A DNA stretch of 64,000 nt from Granulicella sp. L60 (GCF_009765825.1 NZ_LMUR01000018.1:496135-560134); one strand, 5' to 3'; positions 25,786 to 34,583 are shown, numbered from the stretch's first letter. The notes: generated by a model not told the origin, from the letters alone. Translations and numbers: made by a program.

Positions 25786-27183
25786 ATGCTGGACGAGAAC
25801 AGGCTCTTCCCCGCGGATCCCGAGGCCCGCTCCGTAGCCGCCAAGCTCTACGAAGCCGTGCGCAACCTCCCGATCATCTCTCCCCACGGACACACCGATC
25901 CGCGATGGTTCGCCCAGAACCAGCCCTTCCCCAACCCCTCCGCACTCTTCATCCAGCCCGACCACTACATCTTCCGCATGCTCTACTCGCAGGGCGTCCC
26001 ACTCGAATCCCTCGGCATCGCACCCCTCGGCGGCACCTCGAACGCCGACCCCCGCGAGATCTGGCGCATCTTCGCGAAGCACTACTTCCTCTTCCGCGGC
26101 ACCCCCACCCGTCTCTGGTTCGACTACGCCCTCCAAAACCAGTTCGGCCTCAAGCAGCGCCTCACCCCCGACAACGCCGACGAGTACTACGACCTCATCG
26201 ACAAGAAACTCCAAACCCCCGAGTTCCTCCCCCGCACCCTCTTCGAAGCCTTCCACATCGAAGTCCTCGCCACCACCGACTCACCCCTCGACACCCTCGA
26301 ACACCATAAAGCCATCCGCGAATCCGGATGGAAGGGAAGAGTCATCCCCACCTTCCGTCCCGACGCCGTCATCGACGCCGACCACACCGGCTTCCTCGCC
26401 AACATCGAAAAGCTCGGCCACATCACCGGCGAAGACATCAGCACCTGGCCCGGCTACCTCAACGCCCTCCGCAGCCGCCGCGCCTTCTTCAAATCCATGG
26501 GCGCCACCGCCACCGACCACGGCCACCTCACCGCCGCCACCGCCGACCTCGACCCCAGCACCGCCGCCTCGCTCTACGCACGCATCCTCTCCGGCCGCTC
26601 CGTTCCCGAAGAGCAGGAGATCTTCCGCGCCCAGATGCTCACCGAGATGGCCGGCATGTCCGTCGAAGACGGCCTCATCATGCAGCTCCACCCCGGCTCC
26701 ATCCGCAACCACAACACCCAGCTCTACCAGCGCTTCGGTCGCGACATGGGAGCCGACATCCCATCCCCCACCGAGTACGTTCGCGCCCTCCGCCCCCTGC
26801 TCAACCGCTTCGGCAACGACCCCCGCCTCACCTTCATCCTCTTCACCCTCGACGAGACCTCCTACTCCCGCGAACTCGCCCCCCTCGCCGGACACTATCC
26901 CGCGCTCAAGCTCGGCCCGCCCTGGTGGTTCCAGGACTCTCCCGAAGGCATGATGCGCTTCCGCGAGCAGGCCACCGAGACCGCAGGCTTCTACAACACC
27001 GCCGGCTTCAACGACGACACCCGCGCCTTCCTCTCCATCCCCGCGCGCCACGACGTCGCCCGCCGCATCGACTGCGCCTTCCTCGGCCGTCTCGTAGCCC
27101 AGCACCGCCTCGACGAAGACGAAGCCTTCCAGGTCGCCGAAGACCTCACCGTGAACCTCGTCAGAAAGGCCTACAAGCTCTAA
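25786..27183 (+). CDS. uxaC: Glucuronate (uronate) isomerase
   Basis: Interconverts D-galacturonate and D-tagaturonate, or D-glucuronate and D-fructuronate, in the cytoplasm. It is a zinc-linked TIM-barrel amidohydrolase relative. The 465-residue length is normal. LPIISPHGHTDPRWFA carries the N-terminal metal-binding His pair. EVLATTDSPLDTLEHH, MQLHPGSIRNHN, and GPPWWFQDSPEGMMRFREQ are all conserved in UxaC. It begins the uronate route continued by uxaE at 31852, although two L,D-transpeptidase genes lie between. It appears monocistronic, with no operator I can identify upstream. Confidence 0.95.
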   Translation: MLDENRLFPADPEARSVAAKLYEAVRNLPIISPHGHTDPRWFAQNQPFPNPSALFIQPDHYIFRMLYSQGVPLESLGIAPLGGTSNADPREIWRIFAKHYFLFRGTPTRLWFDYALQNQFGLKQRLTPDNADEYYDLIDKKLQTPEFLPRTLFEAFHIEVLATTDSPLDTLEHHKAIRESGWKGRVIPTFRPDAVIDADHTGFLANIEKLGHITGEDISTWPGYLNALRSRRAFFKSMGATATDHGHLTAATADLDPSTAASLYARILSGRSVPEEQEIFRAQMLTEMAGMSVEDGLIMQLHPGSIRNHNTQLYQRFGRDMGADIPSPTEYVRALRPLLNRFGNDPRLTFILFTLDETSYSRELAPLAGHYPALKLGPPWWFQDSPEGMMRFREQATETAGFYNTAGFNDDTRAFLSIPARHDVARRIDCAFLGRLVAQHRLDEDEAFQVAEDLTVNLVRKAYKL

Positions 27184-27280
27184 CCCCAACGCAAACACTC
27201 GCACGGATCGAAAACCGAACCACATAATCCTGCGTCGCCAAGGCACTTGCTATGATGACCCTGCACACGCGCGAAGACCT

Positions 27281-27299
27281 GTTAATCCCTCATTAACAA
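27281..27299. promoter_or_regulatory. Inverted repeat upstream of the L,D-transpeptidase gene
   Basis: TGTTAAT-CCCTC-ATTAACA has perfect 7-base arms and lies 32 bases before the GTG start at 27332. It may be an operator or an mRNA hairpin. Confidence 0.45.
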
Positions 27300-27331
27300 A
27301 GGAAAAATCGCGGTGTCCGGAGGAGCATCCA

Positions 27332-29044
27332 GTGCACTCACGACGTCTTGCAATCATCACTCTGCTTCTCGTCGCCCCTCTACAATTAAGCGGACAGAAA
27401 AAAACAACTCCACCCGCAGCCGCCGCCACACAAAAACTCGACGGTGCATCCGCCCAGCTAAGCGCAATCGTCGCCTCCGGCAATCTAGCCGACCTTCGCT
27501 GGCCCGACTTCTCCGACTACAAAACGCACCTCACCAACTTCTACCGCCCCACCGGATACAAGCTCGCCTGGATCAGCGGCGCGCCCAGCAACGGCCAGCC
27601 CACCCCGCAAGCCATCGAACTAATCAACATCCTCCAGGACGCCGACCGAGAAGGCCTTCACGCCGAAGACTACGACGCCTCGCGTTGGCCCGACCGCCTC
27701 GCCCTCCTCAAGAACCCTCACGAAGCCCGCTTCGACGCCGCCCTCACCGTCTGCATCATGCGTTACGTCTCCGACGTGCACATCGGCCGAGTCAACCCGC
27801 AGAACCTCGGCTTCGAGTTCGACGTCTCCAACAAGAAGCTCGACCTGCCCCACTTCGTCCGCCAGCAACTCGTCGCCGGGACCGACCTACGCGCTCAACT
27901 CGTCGGCATCGAGCCGCCCTTCCCCAGCTACCAGCGCCTCAGCACTGCCCTGCTCCACTACATGGACCTTGAGAAGAAGGGCGACGGCGAAAAAGTACTC
28001 GACGTCGGCGGCGTCTCTCCCGGTGGCCAGTACACCGGTGTAACCGGACTCGCAAACCGCCTGCGCCTCTTAGGCGATCTGCCCGACAGCGCCACCATCG
28101 CGCCCGACTCCACCGTCTACGAAGGCCCCCTCGTCGACGCAGTCAAACACTTCCAGGAGCGCGTCGGTATGCAACCCACCGGCACACTCGACTACAAAAC
28201 CGTCGTCGAACTAAACGTGCCCCTCAGCAATCGAATCGAACAGATGCAGCTAGGCCTAGAGCGATATCGCTGGCTGCCCTACCACTTCAAGCAGCCACCC
28301 GTCGTCATCAACGTTCCGGAGTTCCGCCTCTACGCCTTCAAGGATGACGGCCAGGTCGGTCTCACGATGCGCGTCAACGTTGGCGAAGACTACAACCACC
28401 AAACCCCCATGTTCGAAGGCAACATCCAGTACCTCGTCTTTCGCCCCTACTGGAACCCCACGCCAAACATCCTGCGCAAAGAGATCATCCCCGACATGGA
28501 GAAGGATCCCTCCCTCGCCGACCTCAATCTGGAACTCGTCAGCTCAAACGGAAAGGTCATCAGCTCCGGAGACATCACTCCCGCGATGCTGCAGCAGGTG
28601 CGTTCAGGAAGGCTGACTGTCAGACAGCCACCCGGCCCCGAGAACGGAATGGGTCTGGTCAAGTTCATCTTCCCCAACCAGCACGACGTCTACATCCACG
28701 ACACGCCGGCCAGCCTCGACATGTTCTCCGAGGCAACCGAAGGCGAAGAGGGCGAACTCAAACGCGTCGCAAGCCACGGCTGCATCCATCTCCAGTATCC
28801 TGACAAGTTCGCCGCCTGGCTCCTCCGCAACACCTCCGGTTGGGACCTCGACCGCGTCACAAAGGCCATGCATGACGGCCGCGACAACTCCCAGGTCAAC
28901 CTAGTCCCACCCGTCCCCGTGGTGATCTTCTACATGACCGTCGTCGCCGAAGAGAACGGTGACGTCCACTTCTTCCACGACATCTACGACCACGACCGAA
29001 CCCTCCGCCTGGAGCTAGCCCAGGGCTACCCCTACCCCAAATAA
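27332..29044 (+). CDS. L,D-transpeptidase, YcbB (LdtD)-like, exported
   Basis: Predicted to form or edit 3-3 cross-links in peptidoglycan, or to attach proteins to it, in the periplasm. Start is GTG 27332 with GGAGGAG upstream, giving signal peptide LAIITLLLVAPLQLSG. An N-terminal scaffold domain (30-240) precedes a peptidoglycan-binding segment (DAVKHFQERVGMQPTGTLDY). The YkuD catalytic domain has VYIHDTPASLDMF and ASHGCIHLQYPDKFA, whose Cys is the nucleophile. The residue after CI is His where Arg is usual (SHGCIRL). The 570-residue plan matches YcbB. It is convergent with a second, YafK-like enzyme. Confidence 0.9.
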   Translation: MHSRRLAIITLLLVAPLQLSGQKKTTPPAAAATQKLDGASAQLSAIVASGNLADLRWPDFSDYKTHLTNFYRPTGYKLAWISGAPSNGQPTPQAIELINILQDADREGLHAEDYDASRWPDRLALLKNPHEARFDAALTVCIMRYVSDVHIGRVNPQNLGFEFDVSNKKLDLPHFVRQQLVAGTDLRAQLVGIEPPFPSYQRLSTALLHYMDLEKKGDGEKVLDVGGVSPGGQYTGVTGLANRLRLLGDLPDSATIAPDSTVYEGPLVDAVKHFQERVGMQPTGTLDYKTVVELNVPLSNRIEQMQLGLERYRWLPYHFKQPPVVINVPEFRLYAFKDDGQVGLTMRVNVGEDYNHQTPMFEGNIQYLVFRPYWNPTPNILRKEIIPDMEKDPSLADLNLELVSSNGKVISSGDITPAMLQQVRSGRLTVRQPPGPENGMGLVKFIFPNQHDVYIHDTPASLDMFSEATEGEEGELKRVASHGCIHLQYPDKFAAWLLRNTSGWDLDRVTKAMHDGRDNSQVNLVPPVPVVIFYMTVVAEENGDVHFFHDIYDHDRTLRLELAQGYPYPK

Positions 29045-29074
29045 ACCGGTCCCTTGTCGGTCTTTTCGTTTGTC

Positions 29075-29257
29075 ATCCCCGTAGTGGATCTGCGTTTGCT
29101 CTTGCAGTTGCTGTTGTTGTTGCTTGTCCCTTTGTTGTCATCCCGCAGGGATCTGCTTCTGCCTTTGCCTATTCTTCATCAGGCTAGTCGCCACTCAGAT
29201 CTTAAAAGGGTAGCCACTCTAATTTAAGGTCGTCATTCTGAGCGCAGCGAAGAACCC
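29075..29257. repeat. Cluster of dispersed GTCAT-type repeats
   Basis: The gap between the two convergent L,D-transpeptidase genes carries three relatives of the repeat at 3209: GTCATCCCCGTAGTGGATCT (near 29072), GTCATCCCGCAGGGATCTGC (near 29138) and GTCATTCTGAGCGCAGCGAA (29232). Between them are low-complexity runs of GTTGCTGTTGTT type. No gene is visible. Confidence 0.6.
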
Positions 29258-29305
29258 CTGTATTTGTCTTTGCTGTTGTTCCCGCTCTACGCCAAGATAA
29301 AAACG

Positions 29306-29830
29306 CTAAGGCCGAATCTCAATCGGCGTACCATCCGCAACCGCCCGCCAAATCTCATCAATCTCCGCATTCGTCACCGCGATGCACCCATTAGTCCAAT
29401 CGCCCAAATCCTTACCCGGCCCCGCATAGTCATTCGGCAGCCCATGAATAAACACATCCCCACCAGTCGGAAAACCCAGCCGACTAACGCGCGCCACATC
29501 ATCAGCGTTCGGGTAGGAGATGTGAATCGACTTGTGATACTGGCTATGCGCATTATGCCGATCGAGAATGTAGTTGCCTTCAGGCGTCTTGCGATCACCT
29601 TGCATCCTCTTCAACCCCACCGGATTGGCCCCCAGCGACACCGTGTACGTCTTCAGCACCACGTCGCCCTTGATCAACAGAAGCTTTCTCTCACCCTTCA
29701 GCACAACGACCCTGTCAGCCATCGCGGAAGATGGCAACGGAGAATCATTCGCAGAGAGCGCCTGCAGCGAAGCGGTTGCAACCGTAAAAAGTGCGACGAC
29801 CCCGAACTTCCTGATCTGTCCCAACCGCAT
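29306..29830 (-). CDS. L,D-transpeptidase, YafK/ErfK-like, exported
   Basis: A small (174-residue) YkuD-fold protein with a signal peptide (FGVVALFTVATASLQA). ADRVVVLKGERKLLLIKGD is the usual first strand. GDRKTPEGNYILD, FIHGLPNDY and WTNGCIAVTNAEIDEIW include the catalytic His and Cys, with TNGC in place of SHGC as in YafK relatives. YafK (DpaA) cleaves lipoprotein from peptidoglycan in E. coli, so hydrolysis is possible as well as cross-linking. ATG 29830 was chosen over earlier codons because GGAG lies upstream and the signal peptide then starts normally. It is convergent with the YcbB-like gene. Confidence 0.87.
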   Translation of the reverse strand: MRLGQIRKFGVVALFTVATASLQALSANDSPLPSSAMADRVVVLKGERKLLLIKGDVVLKTYTVSLGANPVGLKRMQGDRKTPEGNYILDRHNAHSQYHKSIHISYPNADDVARVSRLGFPTGGDVFIHGLPNDYAGPGKDLGDWTNGCIAVTNAEIDEIWRAVADGTPIEIRP

Positions 29831-30121
29831 AGCCCCGTGCTCCATCACCAGTGAGAGAAGAGGCCCAAAGACGCCTCTGACAAAAGCCAGACACCATGAG
29901 CCGAGCCATCGAAGACCACAACCCACTGCCTGTCCCTTTATAGAAGAATACTTGACCCCAACCAATCACTCTTACGAGCCACGCCTCACGATAGATACGA
30001 TAAATACGAAGCCATCCCGCTTCACCTCGGCATCTACGCCTCAGCCTCCAAGCACCCACGCCCTAGCTCTAAGCACCAATGCCTCAGTTTCCAAATACCC
30101 AGCGCTTTGCTTCTGAGGTAA

Positions 30122-30182
30122 CCCCAGGCTTTAGCCTTGGGCCTCCCCGCCCCGCAAAAGAGCGGGGCTTTAGCGCCTGGGG
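30122..30182. repeat. Nested-hairpin intergenic repeat
   Basis: Outer arms CCCCAGGC (30122-30129) and GCCTGGGG (30175-30182) enclose an inner stem GCCCCGC (30149-30155) / GCGGGGC (30162-30168). The motif GCTTTAGC occurs on both sides. It sits in the 637-base gap 29831-30467, which otherwise holds a T/C-rich tract and no gene I can support. Confidence 0.6.
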
Positions 30183-30467
30183 TATGCCTTCTCGTCTGGT
30201 GCCACGAGAGAGTCAACTCCTCAACAAGCCCAAGTGACCCATCCAAAAATAAAGTCAAAATACCTGTCGTACTTTCCATCCCGCTTTTATACGCAGTCTC
30301 CCACCAGCATCCACCACACAACCACCGCTAACTCACCAGCAAACTACCACGCAAAAAACACACATCTCCCAAGACCCCCATCAAAAAGCCCAACAAATCC
30401 ACCAAAAATCCCACCTCCACCACGCCCAACTTTTTTGCGCAAAACCACCGGAGTAAGATCGAAAAAC

Positions 30468-31742
30468 ATGAGCCTTTTTTTCGCCGCCGGCAGCCCCACC
30501 ACTGAGATCACCCCCAGCGAAGCCCGCTCCAACCTCTTCCAAGCCCTCGACCGCCTCGGCCCCCGCAACAAAGTCCTCGCCGTCCCCCCCGACTTCACCC
30601 GAATGCACTCCCAAAGCGGCCTCCTCACCGAGATGGCCTGGGAGTACTACGGCGACCGCCTCACCGACGTCCTGCCCGCCCTGGGTACTCACAAGCCCAT
30701 GTCCGACAAAGAGATAGCAACCATGTACGGACGCACCCCGCGTGCTCTCTTCCGCAACCACGACTGGCGCAACGACGTCGTCACCCTCGGAGAAGTACCC
30801 GGCAGCTTCATGCACGAGGTCAGCGAAGGCAAGCTCGACTACGCCTGGCCCGCCCAGGTCAACAAACTCCTCCGCGACGGCGGCCACGACCTCATCCTCT
30901 CCATCGGCCAAGTCGTTCCCCATGAAGTAGTTGGCATGGCCAACTACAACAAGAACATCTTCGTCGGCACCGGTGGCTCCATCGGCATCCACCGCAGCCA
31001 CTTTCTCGGCGCCGTCTACGGCATGGAACGCATGATGGGCCGCGCCGACACCCCCGTCCGCCGCGTCCTCAACTACGCCAGCGAGCACTTCGCCCAGAAC
31101 CTTCCCATCGTCTACGTCCAGACCGTAGTCGGCAAAAACGCCGTAGGTAAGTTGGTGATTCGAGGCCTCTACATCGGCGACGATGCAGAGTGCTTCGAGC
31201 TCGCCGCCGCCCTAAGCCTCAAGGTCAACTTCAAGATGATGGACCGCGAGATCAAAAAAGCCGTCGTCTTCCTCGATCCCCACGAGTTCAAAAGCACCTG
31301 GCTCGGCAACAAAAGCATCTATCGCACCCGCATGGCCCTCGCTGATAACGCTGAACTTATCGTCCTCGCCCCCGGCGTCCACGAGTTCGGCGAAGACGCT
31401 GCCATCGACGTCCTCATCCGCAAGTACGGCTACTGCGGTACCCCCAGGACCCTCGAGGCCGTCAAGGAGGACCCACAGCTAGCCGGAAACCTCAGCGCCG
31501 CCGCCCACCTCATCCACGGCTCCAGCGAAGGCCGCTTCACCATCCGCTACTGCCCCGGCCACCTCACCCGACAGGAAATCGAAGGAGTCCACTTCGAGTA
31601 CGGCGATCTCGCCCAGATGACCACCAAATACAACCCGGACAAGCTCGCAGACGGCTGGAACACCGTAGACGGCGAAGAAATCTTCTACATCTCCAACCCC
31701 GGCCTCGGCCTCTGGGCCTACGAAGGCAGATTCAAAGACTAG
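30468..31742 (+). CDS. LarA-family nickel-pincer racemase/epimerase (candidate D-gluconate/D-mannonate 2-epimerase)
   Basis: A DUF2088/LarA-superfamily enzyme of 424 residues. LarA uses a nickel-pincer nucleotide bound to a lysine to racemise or epimerise the C2 carbon of 2-hydroxyacids. GTHKPMSD (His75) matches the first catalytic His. PHEVVGMANYNK gives His152 and Lys162 at the same spacing of 10 as His174 and Lys184 of lactate racemase. The intervening SGGA is replaced by ANYN, so it belongs to a divergent subclass. ATG 30468 was chosen because the upstream frame is low-complexity. It leads an operon with uxaE, gntK and an SDR, and larB, larC, larE are nearby. Members of the superfamily epimerise gluconate, so a mannonate-gluconate role is inferred. 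Confidence 0.85.
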   Translation: MSLFFAAGSPTTEITPSEARSNLFQALDRLGPRNKVLAVPPDFTRMHSQSGLLTEMAWEYYGDRLTDVLPALGTHKPMSDKEIATMYGRTPRALFRNHDWRNDVVTLGEVPGSFMHEVSEGKLDYAWPAQVNKLLRDGGHDLILSIGQVVPHEVVGMANYNKNIFVGTGGSIGIHRSHFLGAVYGMERMMGRADTPVRRVLNYASEHFAQNLPIVYVQTVVGKNAVGKLVIRGLYIGDDAECFELAAALSLKVNFKMMDREIKKAVVFLDPHEFKSTWLGNKSIYRTRMALADNAELIVLAPGVHEFGEDAAIDVLIRKYGYCGTPRTLEAVKEDPQLAGNLSAAAHLIHGSSEGRFTIRYCPGHLTRQEIEGVHFEYGDLAQMTTKYNPDKLADGWNTVDGEEIFYISNPGLGLWAYEGRFKD

Positions 31743-31800
31743 TTCCTTCAGCCAACTTGCTCCCCGACCCCATTCCTCAGTACTCTGGAACGAGCCGAAA

Positions 31801-31815
31801 ACTGGTTAGACCAAT
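31801..31815. promoter_or_regulatory. Candidate GntR/FadR-type operator before uxaE
   Basis: ACTGGTTAGACCAAT contains TGGT-N3-ACCA, the core recognised by many FadR-subfamily GntR regulators, including UxuR/ExuR-like ones. It lies 37 bases before the uxaE start. I saw no second copy upstream of the other uronate genes and no GntR gene in the window. Confidence 0.4.
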
Positions 31816-31851
31816 CGCGCCGACTCAAGTTGCAGAATAGGAAGGGTTTCC

Positions 31852-33123
31852 ATGCAGGATCTCAAGCTCCCGAAGTTTTCCATTGGCGTGGGAGACCGCT
31901 TCGCACATCAGGCAAAGGCTCAGCTCGCCGCCTGCGTGCTCGCCGCCGATGCAGGAGTCGAGGTCGTGCCGGTCTGGAACAAATCCAACCGCGAACACGC
32001 CATCATTGGCTCCGAACCGGACCAGACCCGCGTCGCAGCCGATGCAGCCGTCCGCGAGCTGGCGTGGGCCAAGCCGTACTTTCTCGACGCAGACCACATC
32101 AATCTGAAGACCGTCCCCAGATTTCTGGCCCCTTGCGACTTTTTCACCCTTGATGTCGCGGATCTCATAGGCCAGCCGGCAGATCCAGGGAACGTCGCCG
32201 CATTCGTCCAGCGGCATCCAGAACTCATCGGCTCCGTCACCATCCCACACATTGCAAAGCCATTCCAAACAGATCAGGCGTTCGTCGAGGCCGTGGCCAA
32301 CAAGTTTCTGGCCGCAGTCCAGCATGCAGGCTCGATCTATCGCTACCTGCTTGAAAATAAAGGTGCCGGAAGGTTCATCGCTGAGATCTCGATGGACGAG
32401 ACCGACTCTCCCCAGACGCCAGTCGAACTCCTCATCATCCTGGCCGCCATAGCCGACGAGAAGATCGCGATCCAGACCATAGCCCCGAAGTTCACCGGCC
32501 GATTCAATAAAGGTGTTGATTACGTAGGCGATATCACCCAATTCACGAAGGAGTTCAACGAGGACCTAGCCGCAATTGCCTTCGCCATCGACACCTACGG
32601 ACTGCCGAAGAACCTCAAACTCAGCGTGCACTCCGGCTCCGACAAGTTCTCCATCTACAAGTCAATCCATGAAGCAGTGAAAAAGTTCGACGCTGGCGTA
32701 CATCTGAAGACCGCCGGCACCACCTGGCTCGAGGAGCTCATAGGCCTCGCAGAAGCAGGAGGCCCACCTCTGGAACTCGCCAAAGAGATCTATGCCGAAG
32801 CCTACGCTCACCGGGAAGAACTCTGTGCTCCCTACGCCACCGTAATCGACATAGACCCCAGCAGACTTCCTCTACCAGAAGTCGTCAACCGCTGGACCAG
32901 CAAGCAATACACTTCAGCGCTACGCCACGATCAGAGCAATCCGACCTACGACCCTGGCCTCCGTCAGCTCCTCCATGTAGGCTTCAAGGTAGCGGCAAAG
33001 ATGGGAGACCGATATATTAATGCGCTCGAGGCGAACGAAGACATCGTGGCCCGCAACGTGACCGTCAACCTCTTCGAACGACATATCAAACCAGTCTTTC
33101 TCGGTCTTCAGGAGAGGCGATAA
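31852..33123 (+). CDS. uxaE: Tagaturonate epimerase
   Basis: Predicted to convert D-tagaturonate to D-fructuronate (C3 epimerisation), the step that bypasses UxaB in galacturonate breakdown; first described in Thermotoga. The 423-residue sequence carries GVGDRFAHQAKAQL at the start, FLDADHINLKTV, FIAEISMDETDSPQTP, TIAPKFTGRFNKGVDYVGD, LSVHSGSDKFSIY and LHVGFKVAAKMG, with several conserved His/Asp/Glu likely to bind metal. AGGAAGGG lies 6 bases before ATG. It is second in the operon after the LarA homologue (109-base gap holding the TGGT-N3-ACCA site) and is followed 6 bases later by gntK. Confidence 0.87.
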   Translation: MQDLKLPKFSIGVGDRFAHQAKAQLAACVLAADAGVEVVPVWNKSNREHAIIGSEPDQTRVAADAAVRELAWAKPYFLDADHINLKTVPRFLAPCDFFTLDVADLIGQPADPGNVAAFVQRHPELIGSVTIPHIAKPFQTDQAFVEAVANKFLAAVQHAGSIYRYLLENKGAGRFIAEISMDETDSPQTPVELLIILAAIADEKIAIQTIAPKFTGRFNKGVDYVGDITQFTKEFNEDLAAIAFAIDTYGLPKNLKLSVHSGSDKFSIYKSIHEAVKKFDAGVHLKTAGTTWLEELIGLAEAGGPPLELAKEIYAEAYAHREELCAPYATVIDIDPSRLPLPEVVNRWTSKQYTSALRHDQSNPTYDPGLRQLLHVGFKVAAKMGDRYINALEANEDIVARNVTVNLFERHIKPVFLGLQERR

Positions 33124-33129
33124 ACCAGC

Positions 33130-33654
33130 ATGATCTTCGTTCTCATGGGAGTCTCCGGCTCAGGAAAGACCACCATCGGCAAACTGCTTGCCGAGCAGAC
33201 GGGCACTACCTTCGCTGACGCGGACGATTATCATCCCCTGGCGAACAAGCAGAAGATGGCAGCCGGACATCCGCTGAACGACGAAGACCGTGAACCGTGG
33301 CTCGAGACTCTAAACCAACTCATGTTGACCTGGTTTAAGGCAGGTAAAGGAGGCGTTCTGGCCTGCTCCGCCCTGAAGGCGAAGTACCGAAACACGCTCT
33401 CCACCGGCATTACCTCTGAGGCGTTGAAGTTCATCTGGCTCGATCTGCCGAAGCAGATTCTCGCCGAGCGCCTGTCTGAGCGACACCACGAGTTCATGAA
33501 CCCGGATCTTCTCGATAGCCAGTTGAAGACCCTTGAGCCACCCGCTGACGCGCTGCGTATATTGAACGATCGTGAGCCAGAAGAGGTCGTGCGTGAAATT
33601 CTTGCAAAGATCTTCCCAGAGCAGAACCTGACCGAGAATCAGATCAAGAAGTAA
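33130..33654 (+). CDS. gntK: Gluconokinase
   Basis: Phosphorylates D-gluconate to 6-phosphogluconate with ATP, in the cytoplasm. The 174-residue P-loop protein has MGVSGSGKTTIGKLLAE (Walker A), FADADDYHPLANKQKMAAGH and PLNDEDREPWLETLN, then VLACSALKAKYRNTL, all signatures of GntK. It lies 6 bases after uxaE and 17 before the SDR gene. A gluconate kinase inside an operon for galacturonate breakdown is unusual unless gluconate is made there, which is the basis of the epimerase idea given for the LarA homologue. Confidence 0.93.
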   Translation: MIFVLMGVSGSGKTTIGKLLAEQTGTTFADADDYHPLANKQKMAAGHPLNDEDREPWLETLNQLMLTWFKAGKGGVLACSALKAKYRNTLSTGITSEALKFIWLDLPKQILAERLSERHHEFMNPDLLDSQLKTLEPPADALRILNDREPEEVVREILAKIFPEQNLTENQIKK

Positions 33655-33671
33655 GAAAGAGGGCGTTTTCC

Positions 33672-34448
33672 ATGGGGCATCCGTTGTTTGATCTAATTGG
33701 CAAATCAGCCGTCGTCGTTGGTGGAACCTCCGGTATCGGTCTGGCCATGGCCATCGGCCTCGCCGAAGCGGGTGCAGATGTGGTTGCAAGCTCACGCCGC
33801 CCCGAGCAGGTTGACGAGGCCGCAACCGCGATCGAGGCTCGCGGACGCCGCTCCCTGCGTCTTACCTCCGATGTAGCCGATCGCGCCACCCTCCAGGCTC
33901 TCCTCAGTACTACCGTGAAGGAGTTTGGTAAGGTCGATATCCTTATCAACTCAGCCGGGAAGATCAAACGCGAGCCCACCCTGACTGTCACTGAAGACAC
34001 TTGGAACGACATCATGGATACCAACGTTACCGGCACGCTGCGGGCCTGCCAGATCTTCGGTCGACATATGCTCGAGCGTGGCTATGGTCGAATCATTAAC
34101 ATCGCCTCGCTGAACACCTTTGTCAGCCTGCGCGAGGTCGCCGCCTACGCTGCCAGCAAAGCCGCGGTCGGCGCACTCACCAAATCGCTCGCCGTCGAGT
34201 GGAGCGCTCAAGGCGTGACTGTAAACGCAATCGCTCCCGGAGTCTTTCGTACGGCTTTGAATCAGAAGCTGCTCGACGAGAGCGAGCGCGGCAAGGAACT
34301 GCGGATGCGAACTCCAATGGGCCGCTTCGGAAAGACCGAAGAACTCGTCGGATCCGCGATCTTCCTGGCCAGCGACGCCTCTGCCTTCATCACGGGCGAG
34401 ATCTTAGTCGTTGACGGTGGATTCCTGGCCAGCGGCGTAAATCAATAA
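33672..34448 (+). CDS. SDR oxidoreductase (fructuronate reductase or gluconate 5-dehydrogenase-like)
   Basis: A classical short-chain dehydrogenase of 258 residues. GGTSGIGLAMAIGLAEAG binds NAD(P), INSAGKIKREPTL follows, and NIASLNTFVSLREVAAYAAS with the YAASK motif gives the catalytic Ser-Tyr-Lys. Sequence alone does not separate gluconate 5-dehydrogenase, 2-deoxy-gluconate dehydrogenase and SDR-type fructuronate reductase (as Bacillus UxuB). The operon with uxaE makes reduction of fructuronate to mannonate attractive, while the neighbour gntK would fit gluconate oxidation. It is last in the operon, which ends at the terminator 34492-34515. Confidence 0.82.
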   Translation: MGHPLFDLIGKSAVVVGGTSGIGLAMAIGLAEAGADVVASSRRPEQVDEAATAIEARGRRSLRLTSDVADRATLQALLSTTVKEFGKVDILINSAGKIKREPTLTVTEDTWNDIMDTNVTGTLRACQIFGRHMLERGYGRIINIASLNTFVSLREVAAYAASKAAVGALTKSLAVEWSAQGVTVNAIAPGVFRTALNQKLLDESERGKELRMRTPMGRFGKTEELVGSAIFLASDASAFITGEILVVDGGFLASGVNQ

Positions 34449-34491
34449 TCGTTTGAGCATTGCACTTATCTAAGTGCTCACCCAAAATGAA

Positions 34492-34515
34492 AAGCCCCAG
34501 CCATGACTGGGGCTT
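34492..34515. terminator. Intrinsic terminator of the larA-uxaE-gntK-SDR operon
   Basis: AAGCCCCAG (34492-34500) pairs perfectly with CTGGGGCTT (34507-34515) around CATGA, followed by CTTCGTGCTC. The left side is A-rich, so it may also stop the convergent small membrane-protein gene. Confidence 0.85.
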
Positions 34516-34583
34516 CTTCGTGCTCAAACAATAGATCTCAAAACTCTGAAACAACCAGCGGCCACTAATGGACCTACAGCGCA

